Assembly (NCBI GenBank): GCA_934467435.1
Contig: CAKSLR010000008.1
Location: 1 to 27,290, forward strand
DNA: 27,290 bases
DNA from: an uncultured Eubacteriales bacterium
GTDB lineage: Bacteria; Bacillota; Clostridia; Oscillospirales; CAG-272
Direction of reading: 5' to 3'
In this document: positions 15,047 through 22,299 of the stretch, piece after piece
Numbering within the stretch: the first letter of the stretch is position 1
How the letters are laid out: each line of letters opens with the position of its first letter
Program-made: the position numbers and the translations under genes
The notes under the pieces: generated by a model
Database searches by the model: none
What the model was told of the DNA's origin: nothing
The model's input: only the letters and a program-made list of their open reading frames with translations

Positions 15047-16218
15047 TATTGTTTTTCCTCCTTTTCACCATATGCGAATAATTGTTTTGCCAAATATTCT
15101 ACACAATTAACATTCACCGCATTTCCAAATTGTTTGTATGCTTGATGGTCGTTTGAATTTGGAATAAACGAATCTGGAAAACTTTGCAGGCGGGCCGCTT
15201 CTCTCGGAGTTAGTCTGCGCTTGTATTTTCCTATAATCGGAACTTGAACCATAGCAACAAGAGCAGGAAACGCGTCAGGGCGTTTCACTCTGATACCAGA
15301 TGGCCTAAACTGTATAAACGCATCCCAAGTCGATTCGATTGATTCACCGGCTTGCCACTCGAATTTTCTTTCAGTCGGTGTAAAATTTTTAAGATTATCC
15401 CATTTTTTCAGCCATTTATCAATAAAGGTCTTATTGTTCAAATACAGTTGCCTATTCTTTTTGCAAAAATCAGATTTCCATTTAGGAAGTTCAGAAGTAT
15501 CTTTTGTTGAGCCGAATTCGCTCATCCAAATGGGAAAACCAAGTGTTTTTTCTTTTATTCCCTTATGAAATTCGTCCCAACAATTCAGCACATTGATTTC
15601 ATGTTCGGAAATGTTATATTTGTCGGAAGCGTTTTCGTCAATAATTCCCGCAGAATAGATATCTATATCACTTTTACTTTTGCTCGGAATATTGAAAGAC
15701 ATTTCTCCGGGAAACACATTTTTTCTGATTCCAAGAATATATACTCGTTCTCTCAATTGAGGAACACCCAGTTGATGAGGGCTCATTATTTCGACTTTGA
15801 TATTATAACCCAATTCGTCTAAAGCGCCTTTAATAACTTTCATTGTGTTTCCGTGATCGTGGGACGCAAGATTTCTGACATTTTCCAAAATAATAAATCT
15901 CGGCTTTGAAGCCTTGAGTATTCTCACAATCTGAAAAAACAATGTACCCTTCGTTTCATCAGAGAAGCCCAATTGCTTTCCTGCTTTTGAAAAGGTTTGG
16001 CAAGGAAATCCTCCACAAAGAACATCATGTTTGGGTACGTCTTTATCATCAATCAATGTAATGTCGTGTGCCGAATCAATGTTATAATTTTCAAAGTAAG
16101 TCGAAATTGCGTATTCGTCTATTTCAGATGCCAATACACATTTTCCGCCGAGATTTACCATTGCTTGATGAAATCCGCCAATTCCTGAAAACAAATCAAT
16201 AAAATTAAATTCTTTCAT
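15046..16218 (-). CDS. DNA (cytosine-5) methyltransferase, first of the restriction-modification operon
   Basis: The 390-residue enzyme shows C5-methyltransferase motifs: FSGIGG (10-15), GGFPCQTFSKAG with catalytic C73, ENVRN (112-116), QLRERVYILG (motif VIII), RRLTPREAARLQSFPD (motif IX) and YKQFGNAV (motif X). The target-recognition region between motifs VIII and IX is large (about residues 165-325), unlike that of the shorter methyltransferase at 12882-13838, so the two enzymes should read different strands or sequences. The start codon overlaps the XRE gene stop (ATGA), and the stop overlaps the endonuclease start. Base composition is AT-rich. Confidence 0.95.
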   Translation of the reverse strand: MKEFNFIDLFSGIGGFHQAMVNLGGKCVLASEIDEYAISTYFENYNIDSAHDITLIDDKDVPKHDVLCGGFPCQTFSKAGKQLGFSDETKGTLFFQIVRILKASKPRFIILENVRNLASHDHGNTMKVIKGALDELGYNIKVEIMSPHQLGVPQLRERVYILGIRKNVFPGEMSFNIPSKSKSDIDIYSAGIIDENASDKYNISEHEINVLNCWDEFHKGIKEKTLGFPIWMSEFGSTKDTSELPKWKSDFCKKNRQLYLNNKTFIDKWLKKWDNLKNFTPTERKFEWQAGESIESTWDAFIQFRPSGIRVKRPDAFPALVAMVQVPIIGKYKRRLTPREAARLQSFPDSFIPNSNDHQAYKQFGNAVNVNCVEYLAKQLFAYGEKEEKQ

Positions 16219-16433
16219 TCTGCATCTCCGTCTTCAGGCATAATTTCAACAATATCCTCAATATTGCATTCAAGGACACCGCAAATCTTTTCAAGGACTT
16301 CAATAGATACTGGCTCATCTTTTGAAATTTTTGCCATTGCGTTTGAGGTAATCCCGGCTTGCTCTCTGAGTTGTGTTTTATTTATCTTTTTGTCAATCAT
16401 TAGTTTGAGCAATTTGTTATAAGAACGAGTCAT
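16215..16433 (-). CDS. XRE-family helix-turn-helix regulator of the restriction-modification operon
   Basis: This 72-residue Cro/CI-type protein is little more than one helix-turn-helix domain: KINKTQLREQAGITSNAMAKI is the recognition region, and VSIEVLEKICGVLECNIEDI the following helices. GGAGG lies 6 bases before the ATG, and the gene overlaps the methyltransferase start by 4 bases. In restriction-modification operons such proteins often act as controllers that delay nuclease expression. Here it is the first gene of a single operon with M, R and M, so it would control all of them. A 6-bp inverted repeat (TTTCCC GCA GGGAAA, 16464-16478) lies 31 bases upstream and could be its operator. Confidence 0.88.
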   Translation of the reverse strand: MTRSYNKLLKLMIDKKINKTQLREQAGITSNAMAKISKDEPVSIEVLEKICGVLECNIEDIVEIMPEDGDAE

Positions 16434-16463
16434 ATTATGCCTCCATATTTTTATTCCGTTCTG

Positions 16464-16478
16464 TTTCCCGCAGGGAAA
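16464..16478. promoter_or_regulatory. Inverted repeat upstream of the XRE gene
   Basis: TTTCCC and GGGAAA flank a 3-base centre between the uvrA-like stop (16500) and the XRE start (16433). It marks the point where the sequence turns AT-rich. It may be the controller binding site or a weak terminator for the uvrA-like gene. Confidence 0.35.
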
Positions 16479-16499
16479 AGGCGCACCCCTTTGCAGCGA

Positions 16500-18977
16500 T
16501 CACAGATACCTCCCGGTCACACTGCTTTTATTTTCCCGGATTTCCTCCGGCGTTCCGCATGCCACAATCCGCCCGCCGGCATCCCCACCGCCGGGTCCCA
16601 TGTCGATGACATAATCGGCATTGCGGATGACATCCAGATCATGTTCAATCACCACAACCGTTGCCCCGCTGTCCAAAAGGGTCTGAAATACGCCGAGCAG
16701 CACCTGAACATCGAGCGGGTGGAGACCGATTGAAGGTTCATCAAAGACAAAAACGGAATCGGTCTGCGTTTTCCCGATCTCGCTTGCCAGTTTGAGCCGC
16801 TGTGCCTCACCGCCTGAAAGCCCAGGCGTCTCCTCGCCCGGTGTCAGGTATCCCAGTCCGAGCTGACGCAATACGTCCAGCCTCTGGCTGACAGTTTTCC
16901 TATCCCGAAAGAAGTCGGCGGCGGCGTTGATGTCCATTGCCATCACCTCAGGCAGTGAAGCGGATTCCCCTGCGCGATTTTGCAGTCTAACGTCATAAGC
17001 GGCTCTTTCATAGCGCGAACCGCGGCAGTCGGGGCACGGAATCTCCACATCCGGTAAAAACTGCACATCCAGGCTCACCACGCCCGTTCCGTCACAGCCG
17101 GGGCAGCGGAGCGACCCGGTATTGTAGGAAAAGTCACTTGCCCTGTAGCCCTTTTCCTTCGCATCGGGCGATTTGGCATAAAGTTTGCGCAATTCGTCAT
17201 GAACGCCCGCGTAAGTGGCAACCGTAGAACGCACGTTGATGCCGATGGAGGTGGCATCAATCAGTTTGACGTGTGCGATGCCGTCTGCCCGGATGGCGCG
17301 GATGTGCGGGGGAAGCGCCGCTTTCGCAATGTGCGCCTCCAGCGCCGGAACCAGACTTTCCAGCACCATTGTCGTCTTGCCCGAACCCGATACCCCCGTA
17401 ATCACGGTCAGCCGCCCTTTCGGAATCGCCACCTCCAGGGGTTTTACGGTATGAATCTGTGCGGTGGAAAGAACAATGGCACCGTTTGCAAAAACGGTAT
17501 CCCACCCGGCGCGGCGGCGCATCCGCGGATCGGCTTTACCGGAGAGGAACGGTCCGATCTGCGATGCGGGATTTTCCTCAATCGCAGGAATCGTCCCCTC
17601 GGCAATCACATAACCGCCCCCGGTACCCGCCTCGGGTCCCATTTCGATAATCCAGTCGGCTTCCTTCAGAATCTGCGTATCGTGATCGACCAGAATGACG
17701 GAATTGCCGTCGGCAACCAGATCGTGCATCACGCCGGTCAGCCCCACGATATTGGACGGGTGCAGACCGATGGAAGGCTCGTCCAGCACGTAAAGAACGC
17801 CGGTTGTGCGGTTGCGCACGGCGCGGGCAAGTTGCATCCGCTGACGCTCGCCGGTGGAAAGGGTGGATGCCGAACGGTCAAGCGTCAGGTACCCGAGTCC
17901 CAGATCCGTCAACCGCTTTGCCGTTTCCAAAAACGCCTCACAAATGCTCACTGCCATCGGGCGCATTTCCGCCGCCAGGCTGCCCGGTACGCCGCGCACC
18001 CATTCCACCAGGTCGGAGAGCGTCATGGCGCAGGCTTCATCCAAAGAAATGCCCCGCAGTTTTGGCGCGCGCGCCGCTTCGGACAGACGGGTACCGTGGC
18101 AATCCGGGCAGACCTCCTCCCGAAGGAATTTCTCTACCCGTTTCATACCGCTTTCATCCTTGACTTTTGCCAGCGCGTTTTCTACGGTGTAAACGGCGTT
18201 GAAATAGGTAAAATCCAACTCCCCTGCCTGGTTTGACCCCTTGGCGTGATAAAAAATATGCTTTTTCTCGGCAGGACCGTGATAGACGATCTCTTTTTCC
18301 CGCTCGGTCAGGTCGCGAAACGGAATATCGGTCCGCACGCCCATCTCCCGGCAGACATCCACCATCAGCGACCACATCAGGCTGTTCCACGGGGCAACCG
18401 CGCCCTGTTCAATGGTCAGCGTATCGTCGGGAACGAGGGAATCCATATCCACCGTGCGCACTGTGCCGGTGCCGCCACAGGTTTGACACGCCCCCTGCGA
18501 ATTGAAGGCAAGTTCTTCGGCAGACGGCGCATAAAAATGCGCACCGCACGTGGGGCAGACCAGTTCTTTTCCCGCGGCAACCGCCAGAGACGGCGGCAGG
18601 AAATGCCCGTTCGGACACCGATGGCACGCCAGGCGGGAATACATCAGCCGCAGGCTGTTCAGCAGTTCCGTTCCCGTGCCGAAGGTACTGCGGATGCCCG
18701 GCACACCGGGGCGCTGATGCAGCGCCAGCGCGGCGGGAATATAGAGCACCTCATCCACGTTCGCGCGGGATGCCTGCGTCATTCTCCGCCGAGTGTAGGC
18801 GGAAAGCGACTCGAGATAACGGCGGGAGCCCTCCGCATACAAAACTCCCAGCGCAAGCGAAGATTTCCCCGAACCCGAAACACCGGCAATTCCCACAATC
18901 TTTCCGAGCGGAATATCCACGTCAATCTGTTTCAGGTTATGAACCCGTGCACCGCGCACGCGCATTTTGTCGATCAT
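16500..18977 (-). CDS. UvrA-like ABC ATPase (short UvrA paralogue)
   Basis: The 825-residue protein has two ABC ATPase halves like the excision-repair protein UvrA: Walker A motifs GVSGSGKSS (32-40) and GVSGSGKTT (528-536), signatures LSTGERQR (373-380) and LSGGEAQR (about 720), and two LDEPSIGLHP/FDEPSIGLHP Walker B regions. Zinc-finger cysteines are present (C118, C121, C141, C144, then CxxC pairs at 164, 290 and in the second half). Canonical UvrA is around 940 residues, and the shortening lies before and around the first zinc finger, where UvrB binds. This fits UvrA2/DrrC-type paralogues linked to DNA-damage or drug tolerance rather than the main repair enzyme. AGGAGGG precedes the ATG. 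The restriction-modification operon lies directly downstream on the same strand. Confidence 0.92.
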   Translation of the reverse strand: MIDKMRVRGARVHNLKQIDVDIPLGKIVGIAGVSGSGKSSLALGVLYAEGSRRYLESLSAYTRRRMTQASRANVDEVLYIPAALALHQRPGVPGIRSTFGTGTELLNSLRLMYSRLACHRCPNGHFLPPSLAVAAGKELVCPTCGAHFYAPSAEELAFNSQGACQTCGGTGTVRTVDMDSLVPDDTLTIEQGAVAPWNSLMWSLMVDVCREMGVRTDIPFRDLTEREKEIVYHGPAEKKHIFYHAKGSNQAGELDFTYFNAVYTVENALAKVKDESGMKRVEKFLREEVCPDCHGTRLSEAARAPKLRGISLDEACAMTLSDLVEWVRGVPGSLAAEMRPMAVSICEAFLETAKRLTDLGLGYLTLDRSASTLSTGERQRMQLARAVRNRTTGVLYVLDEPSIGLHPSNIVGLTGVMHDLVADGNSVILVDHDTQILKEADWIIEMGPEAGTGGGYVIAEGTIPAIEENPASQIGPFLSGKADPRMRRRAGWDTVFANGAIVLSTAQIHTVKPLEVAIPKGRLTVITGVSGSGKTTMVLESLVPALEAHIAKAALPPHIRAIRADGIAHVKLIDATSIGINVRSTVATYAGVHDELRKLYAKSPDAKEKGYRASDFSYNTGSLRCPGCDGTGVVSLDVQFLPDVEIPCPDCRGSRYERAAYDVRLQNRAGESASLPEVMAMDINAAADFFRDRKTVSQRLDVLRQLGLGYLTPGEETPGLSGGEAQRLKLASEIGKTQTDSVFVFDEPSIGLHPLDVQVLLGVFQTLLDSGATVVVIEHDLDVIRNADYVIDMGPGGGDAGGRIVACGTPEEIRENKSSVTGRYL

Positions 18978-19004
18978 TGGTTTCCCTCCTGTGCGGCAAG
19001 TTTT

Positions 19005-19130
19005 TTACTTGGTTTTGTAGCGCAACCAGACGGCATCACGCTCGAGGCGCCGCACATCGGTCAGTTTCAGAAGGTCATAATCCCGATAGTTTGCGATACT
19101 TCTCATCAGCGCCTGCGTGGATACCGTCAT
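19005..19130 (-). pseudogene. Possible short gene remnant upstream of the uvrA-like gene
   Basis: A 41-residue minus-strand frame contains a protein-like stretch (ANYRDYDLLKLTDVRRLE followed by DAVWLRYKTK) ending at 19005, 27 bases before the uvrA-like start. There is no good ribosome site. It looks like the end of a lost gene, but I do not recognise the family. Confidence 0.3.
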
Positions 19131-19260
19131 CCGCTACGCGCGGCGGTCTCGGTGCTTCGCCGGGTACGGTCGGAAAGGTGATTACCGAGGAGGTGGGAAA
19201 ACTGAGCCGGAAGCACGCGCCGCCGGAATAAACAAGGGGCTGCCGTCTTCTTCCCTTCTT

Positions 19261-19420
19261 TCAGAACGCATGTGCCATCACGATATCCCGCAACGCCGCG
19301 CGGAACGCCTCATACTCTTTTGGCGTCAGCACCCGCGGCGAACTCATGATGGCAAGCGGGTGCCCTTCGTTCCCCGCATGATACGGGGGGTGAATATGGG
19401 GATACGGATTCTCCGTCAGC
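19261..19420 (-). pseudogene. C-terminal remnant of an unrecognised gene
   Basis: On the minus strand about 50 codons read NPYPHIHPPYHAGNEGHP, then VLTPKEYEAFRAALRDIV, with a stop at 19261-19263. Codon use is like the flanking genes, but no start is present, and the frame begins where an acetyltransferase remnant ends. The rest of the 18978-19775 region holds no intact gene. Confidence 0.4.
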
Positions 19421-19601
19421 CCGCACCGATAACCGTGGTATCGCCGATGGTCACGCCCGCCAGTATGGTGGCGGGTGCACCGATCCCGAATAACCGGTTA
19501 TAGCGGAAGTATTTTTTCCCGGCGAATCTCTTCTTCATATGCCGGGTTATAACACCCCTGAAAAAAAGCAGTCCGCAGGAACCATCGGTTTCTTTTCCAT
19601 G
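19413..19601 (-). pseudogene. Decayed sugar O-acetyltransferase (LacA/Maa-type) remnant
   Basis: A ribosome site (GGAGG) and ATG start a frame at about 19600 reading MEKKPMVPADCFFSG. After a frameshift it continues YNPAYEEEIRREKIL, which resembles the N-terminal domain of maltose/galactoside acetyltransferases. A further shift leads directly to GAPATILAGVTIGDTTVIGAG, a C-terminal left-handed-helix hexapeptide repeat, then a stop. The central 100 or so residues are missing. This is a gene broken by an internal deletion and frameshifts, not a functional enzyme. Confidence 0.6.
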
Positions 19602-19724
19602 CACAGCGCCTCCGTTTGGTTTTCCCGGTGCCCTTATTGTACCACAAACGTGCCGGCTTTGCAACCGCCGCCCTTTCCCTTTTTCGGTTTTCCGGCAACC
19701 CGAGCGGCGGAAATTTTTTCAATG

Positions 19725-19763
19725 CAAAAAGGAGCCCCGCAAACGGATGTTTGCGGGGCTCCT
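19725..19763 (-). terminator. Intrinsic terminator of the flavodoxin gene
   Basis: A 15-bp perfect stem (AGGAGCCCCGCAAAC and its complement) with a 4-base loop lies 13 bases after the flavodoxin stop. On the minus strand it is followed by a U-run (A-run at 19726-19730). Confidence 0.92.
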
Positions 19764-19775
19764 GCGGCTCACTTT

Positions 19776-20243
19776 TTATTGCTTATTTGCCCATTCGGCA
19801 AGCTGCGCGTCCGAGAGGAAGTTCACCATGCCGCCCGCCTTCCACGTGGCGTTGGAGCAAACCTTCTTCAGCACCTCCACGGTTTTCCCCATCCCGCTGC
19901 CGCCGGAGGTGGCAAACGGAATCACCGTCTTGCCGGAAAAATCATACTGCTCAAGGAACGTATCGATAATGGTAGGGGCGACATACCACCAAATCGGGAA
20001 ACCGAGATATACGGTATCATACGCCGCCATATCCTCGCAGCGCGCAGCAATTTCCGGGCGCGAATGCGGGTCATTCATCTCCACGGAAGAACGGCTGTGG
20101 TTGTTCGTCCAGTCAAGATCCGCGCGGGTGTAAGGCACGGCAGGTCGGATCTCAAACAAATCCGCGCCGACCGCGTTTGCCAGCCGTTCCGCCACCTTTT
20201 TGGTAGTTCCGCTTGCAGAAAAATAAGCAACCAATTGTTTCAT
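19776..20243 (-). CDS. Flavodoxin
   Basis: The 155-residue FMN protein carries electrons in the cytoplasm. The phosphate-binding loop is near the N-terminus (YFSASGTTKKVAERL, residues 7-21). YLGFPIWWYVAPTIIDTF (about 79-96) provides the aromatic loop that stacks on the flavin, and VIPFATSGGSGMGKT the third flavin-contact region. These are features of the flavodoxin group that includes many short Clostridia proteins annotated as flavodoxin or NAD(P)H oxidoreductase-like. GGAGG lies 10 bases before the ATG, a clear promoter lies at 20351-20379, and a strong terminator follows, so it is a single-gene unit. Its redox partner is not visible here. Confidence 0.93.
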   Translation of the reverse strand: MKQLVAYFSASGTTKKVAERLANAVGADLFEIRPAVPYTRADLDWTNNHSRSSVEMNDPHSRPEIAARCEDMAAYDTVYLGFPIWWYVAPTIIDTFLEQYDFSGKTVIPFATSGGSGMGKTVEVLKKVCSNATWKAGGMVNFLSDAQLAEWANKQ

Positions 20244-20350
20244 CCTGAACCATCCTCCTATCCGGGATTATTTTGTCAGATTATATCGGAAGTCATGCAA
20301 ACCACTGCCGTTCCTTCCGCCAGCCGGCGTGCCGAGGGACTTCCCCCCCT

Positions 20351-20379
20351 AGTATAGCACACCGCACACAGAATGTAAA
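20351..20379 (-). promoter_or_regulatory. Promoter of the flavodoxin gene
   Basis: On the minus strand TTTACA (20379-20374) and TATACT (20356-20351) are 17 bases apart. The leader to the ATG at 20243 is about 100 bases. The rest of the 20244-20560 interval shows no gene. Confidence 0.78.
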
Positions 20380-20527
20380 GCGTCTTTTCCGCCTCCCGGA
20401 GATCCGTTCCCGGGGAAGGCGGCGCCCTGTGAGAGATTTCTTTCGGTTGCCGGGGGGCGGGACGCGCCCCCTCTCTCTTCTGTGCCATGAGTTTACCCCA
20501 GAGGCTTAAATCAAGTTAAAAGAAACG

Positions 20528-20561
20528 AAAAAAGCGGCAGAAAATTTTCTGCCGCTTTTTT
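20528..20561. terminator. Bidirectional terminator palindrome
   Basis: A perfect 34-base palindrome centred between 20544 and 20545 has the stem AAAAAAGCGGCAGAAAA and its complement. It touches the end of the histidine-kinase remnant and gives a U-rich tail in either direction. Confidence 0.85.
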
Positions 20562-21011
20562 CAGAGCGGGAGCGTGACCGTAACCGTGAAATCATGCCCG
20601 CCGTCGGTCGTCGCCACGATGCTGCCGCCGTGCGTCAGGACGATTGCCCGCGTGATGGAAAGCCCGATGCCATGCCCTCCCGTTTCCGAATTCCGCGAAG
20701 CGTCGGTACGGTAAAAACGGTCAAACACACGGGGAAGCGCCGCCCGATCCATCTCGCTCTCCATCGTATTGGAAACCAGAAGAACCGCGTTCTTTTTTGC
20801 CTGCCGGAGCCGAACGGTAATCTTCCCGTCCTTTGGCGTATATTTGACCGCATTATCCAGCAGCACCGAGGTCAGATGCCGCATGGCATCGGGAGAGCCG
20901 TTCATCGTCAGCCCCTCTCCGATCTCCGAAGAGAAGTGAATTGCTTTTGCCGTCATCGGCGCGCGGAAAGACGTGACCGTTTCTCCGATAATAGAAGATA
21001 ATTCCCCTGCC
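20561..21011 (-). pseudogene. Sensor histidine kinase, C-terminal ATPase domain only
   Basis: The frame contains an ATP-binding HATPase_c domain of a sensor kinase: HLTSVLLDNAVKYT (N box), LPRVFDRFYRTDASRN (F box), and ETGGHGIGLSITRAIV (G box), ending VTVTLPL before a terminator. No membrane segments, HAMP or HisKA phospho-acceptor histidine exist upstream; the frame reaches a stop just beyond 21010, where sequence of another gene begins. A short ATG-start product of 131 residues (20956 start) is possible, but no ribosome site supports it. I take it as the 3' remnant of a broken kinase gene, with no response regulator beside it. Confidence 0.75.
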
Positions 21012-21357
21012 GGTCCACCGCCACATCATTCCAGTCAAAGGTGTCGGCAATGGGGTAGGCATCTATGGTGTTGGTGTGTGTGGAAATGCGGGAACCGAAA
21101 GATTTGACGTACGCAATCGTCTCGCAAAGCCCCTCGTCCCCGCCAAGACGGGGATCGGCGGGAAACAACTGCGGGAATCTTCCGTCATGACCGCTGCGGT
21201 TCCATCCGACCAGCTGAAATTCCGCCCCTTCCATGCCCGCTGCCTTGCACTGATCCGCAATGCGTCGTACCCCGGCAAAATCGCAGGCAACAAACCTCTC
21301 CGGCTCATTTGCCTCCGTTTGCATCAGAGCGGGAGAGGGACTGGGTTTCCGCCCCAT
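21012..21357 (-). pseudogene. Internal fragment of a glycoside-hydrolase-like (DUF6259-type) protein
   Basis: On the minus strand about 115 codons read like the middle of a large sugar-active protein: a helix with DFAGVRRIADQCKAAGMEG, the strand AEFQLVGWNRSGHDGRFPQ, then LGGDEGLCETIAYVKSFGSR, STHTNTIDAY and a DWNDVAVDRQG end. This matches my memory of DUF6259/TIM-barrel hydrolase-like proteins. Both ends are missing: the left end is joined to the kinase remnant in another frame, and the right end meets a different fragment. Confidence 0.5.
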
Positions 21358-21368
21358 GCGGATGCGAA

Positions 21369-21520
21369 TCAGGGGATAGCGACGTCGCGCAGGTTTTGAG
21401 CGGTGGCGAAAAGTTCCTTCTTCAATTCCGGCAAAATCCCGTCGCCCAGCGGAAGACAGGAAAACGGAAGTTGCCTGCCATCCTCCGTCCCGGCATAAAA
21501 CCGGTCGGCATACTGCACAG
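21369..21520 (-). pseudogene. C-terminal remnant of an unrecognised gene
   Basis: About 48 minus-strand codons, QYADRFYAGTEDGRQLPF then LPELKKELFATAQNLRDV, end with a stop at 21369-21371. No start is present. It lies between the hydrolase-like fragment and the AraC remnant on the other strand. The family is not recognised. Confidence 0.35.
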
Positions 21521-21811
21521 AGAAAAGAGGATGTTGCCGGGCATTTCGGCTATCACCCGGTCTATCTCTCTCAGCTGTACCGGCAGGTTACGGGCACAAC
21601 GCTCTACCGCGCCATTCTTTCGGAGCGGGTACGCCTGGCGGAAACATGGCTGCTGTGCACCGATCAGAGCATCGATGAAATCGCCTTTGGCGTCGGCTTT
21701 CAGACGCGAAGCCATTTCTGCACATTTTTCAAACAGCAGACCGGGCTATCCCCTGCCCGGTATCGCAAAACGGCAATCCGCCCGCCGGAAGAAAGCCGGG
21801 GGAAAACATAA
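21506..21811 (+). pseudogene. AraC-family regulator, C-terminal DNA-binding remnant
   Basis: A plus-strand frame without a start codon encodes the double helix-turn-helix of an AraC regulator: EDVAGHFGYHPVYLSQLYRQ, then TTLYRAILSERVRLAETWL, DEIAFGVGFQTRSHFCTFF and KQQTGLSPARYRK. The ligand-binding N-terminus is absent, and the upstream sequence belongs to a fragment on the other strand. A terminator follows immediately. It is a broken gene. Confidence 0.72.
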
Positions 21812-21842
21812 AAAACGCGCGCGATTTCTCGCGCGCGTTTTT
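21811..21842. terminator. Terminator after the AraC remnant
   Basis: A 14-bp perfect stem (AAAAACGCGCGCGA and its complement) has a TTTC loop and a T-run in either direction. It begins at the stop codon of the AraC remnant. Confidence 0.85.
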
Positions 21843-21951
21843 GCCGCCGCTTTCTTTTCCCCGTGCCGCACACGGCGGCAAAAGAAAATGCGGTGGCTCT
21901 CTTTTTTCGCAGGGGTTCCCTTTCCGGCACAACGACCGGCGGGTGTGTGTT

Positions 21952-22185
21952 TTACTTGTGTTCCGTGAGCCAGACATCCGCCCGCGCCGCGGATAAACGG
22001 TGAATTTCCTCAGTCGGATGAAGCGAGGCGGCACCGCCGTTGACATACAGGAAATAATGCCCCTCCGGCATCCGATAAAGCGACTCCTCGTAACCGTCAT
22101 CATCCCCGAACGTGCCGTACGTGCACTTCTGAATCAGTGTGGCAGTGTCGGTATCGTATTCTTTTTTACAGATGATCTTCTTCAT
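21952..22185 (-). CDS. Small conserved protein of unknown function
   Basis: This 77-residue protein resembles a group of short Clostridia proteins that start KKIICKKEYDT and carry GYFGD/YGTFGDDDGYEE, GHYFLYVNGG and a C-terminal ADVWLTEHK. The function is unknown to me. The ATG at 22185 lies 8 bases after GGAGG; an in-frame GTG 9 bases earlier overlaps that site and is unlikely. It has its own strong promoter at 22210-22238 and stands alone. Confidence 0.78.
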   Translation of the reverse strand: MKKIICKKEYDTDTATLIQKCTYGTFGDDDGYEESLYRMPEGHYFLYVNGGAASLHPTEEIHRLSAARADVWLTEHK

Positions 22186-22209
22186 GCGTTTCACCTCCGT
22201 TTTTCTTTT

Positions 22210-22238
22210 ATTCTACCATAGCCGCGGTTTTCTGTCAA
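22210..22238 (-). promoter_or_regulatory. Promoter of the small conserved protein gene
   Basis: On the minus strand TTGACA (22238-22233, perfect) and TAGAAT (22215-22210) are 17 bases apart. The start codon is 24 bases downstream of the -10. Confidence 0.88.
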
Positions 22239-22299
22239 GCAGGGGCGGAAAACTCCCGTAAATTCCCTTTTTTGCGCTGCGGTGACCCGCCCCATACGG

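Noticed and set aside
11871..16480. Attachment-site duplication of the tRNA-Leu 3' end
   Set aside because: I found no copy of the tRNA end near the right edge of the AT-rich island, and no integrase gene.
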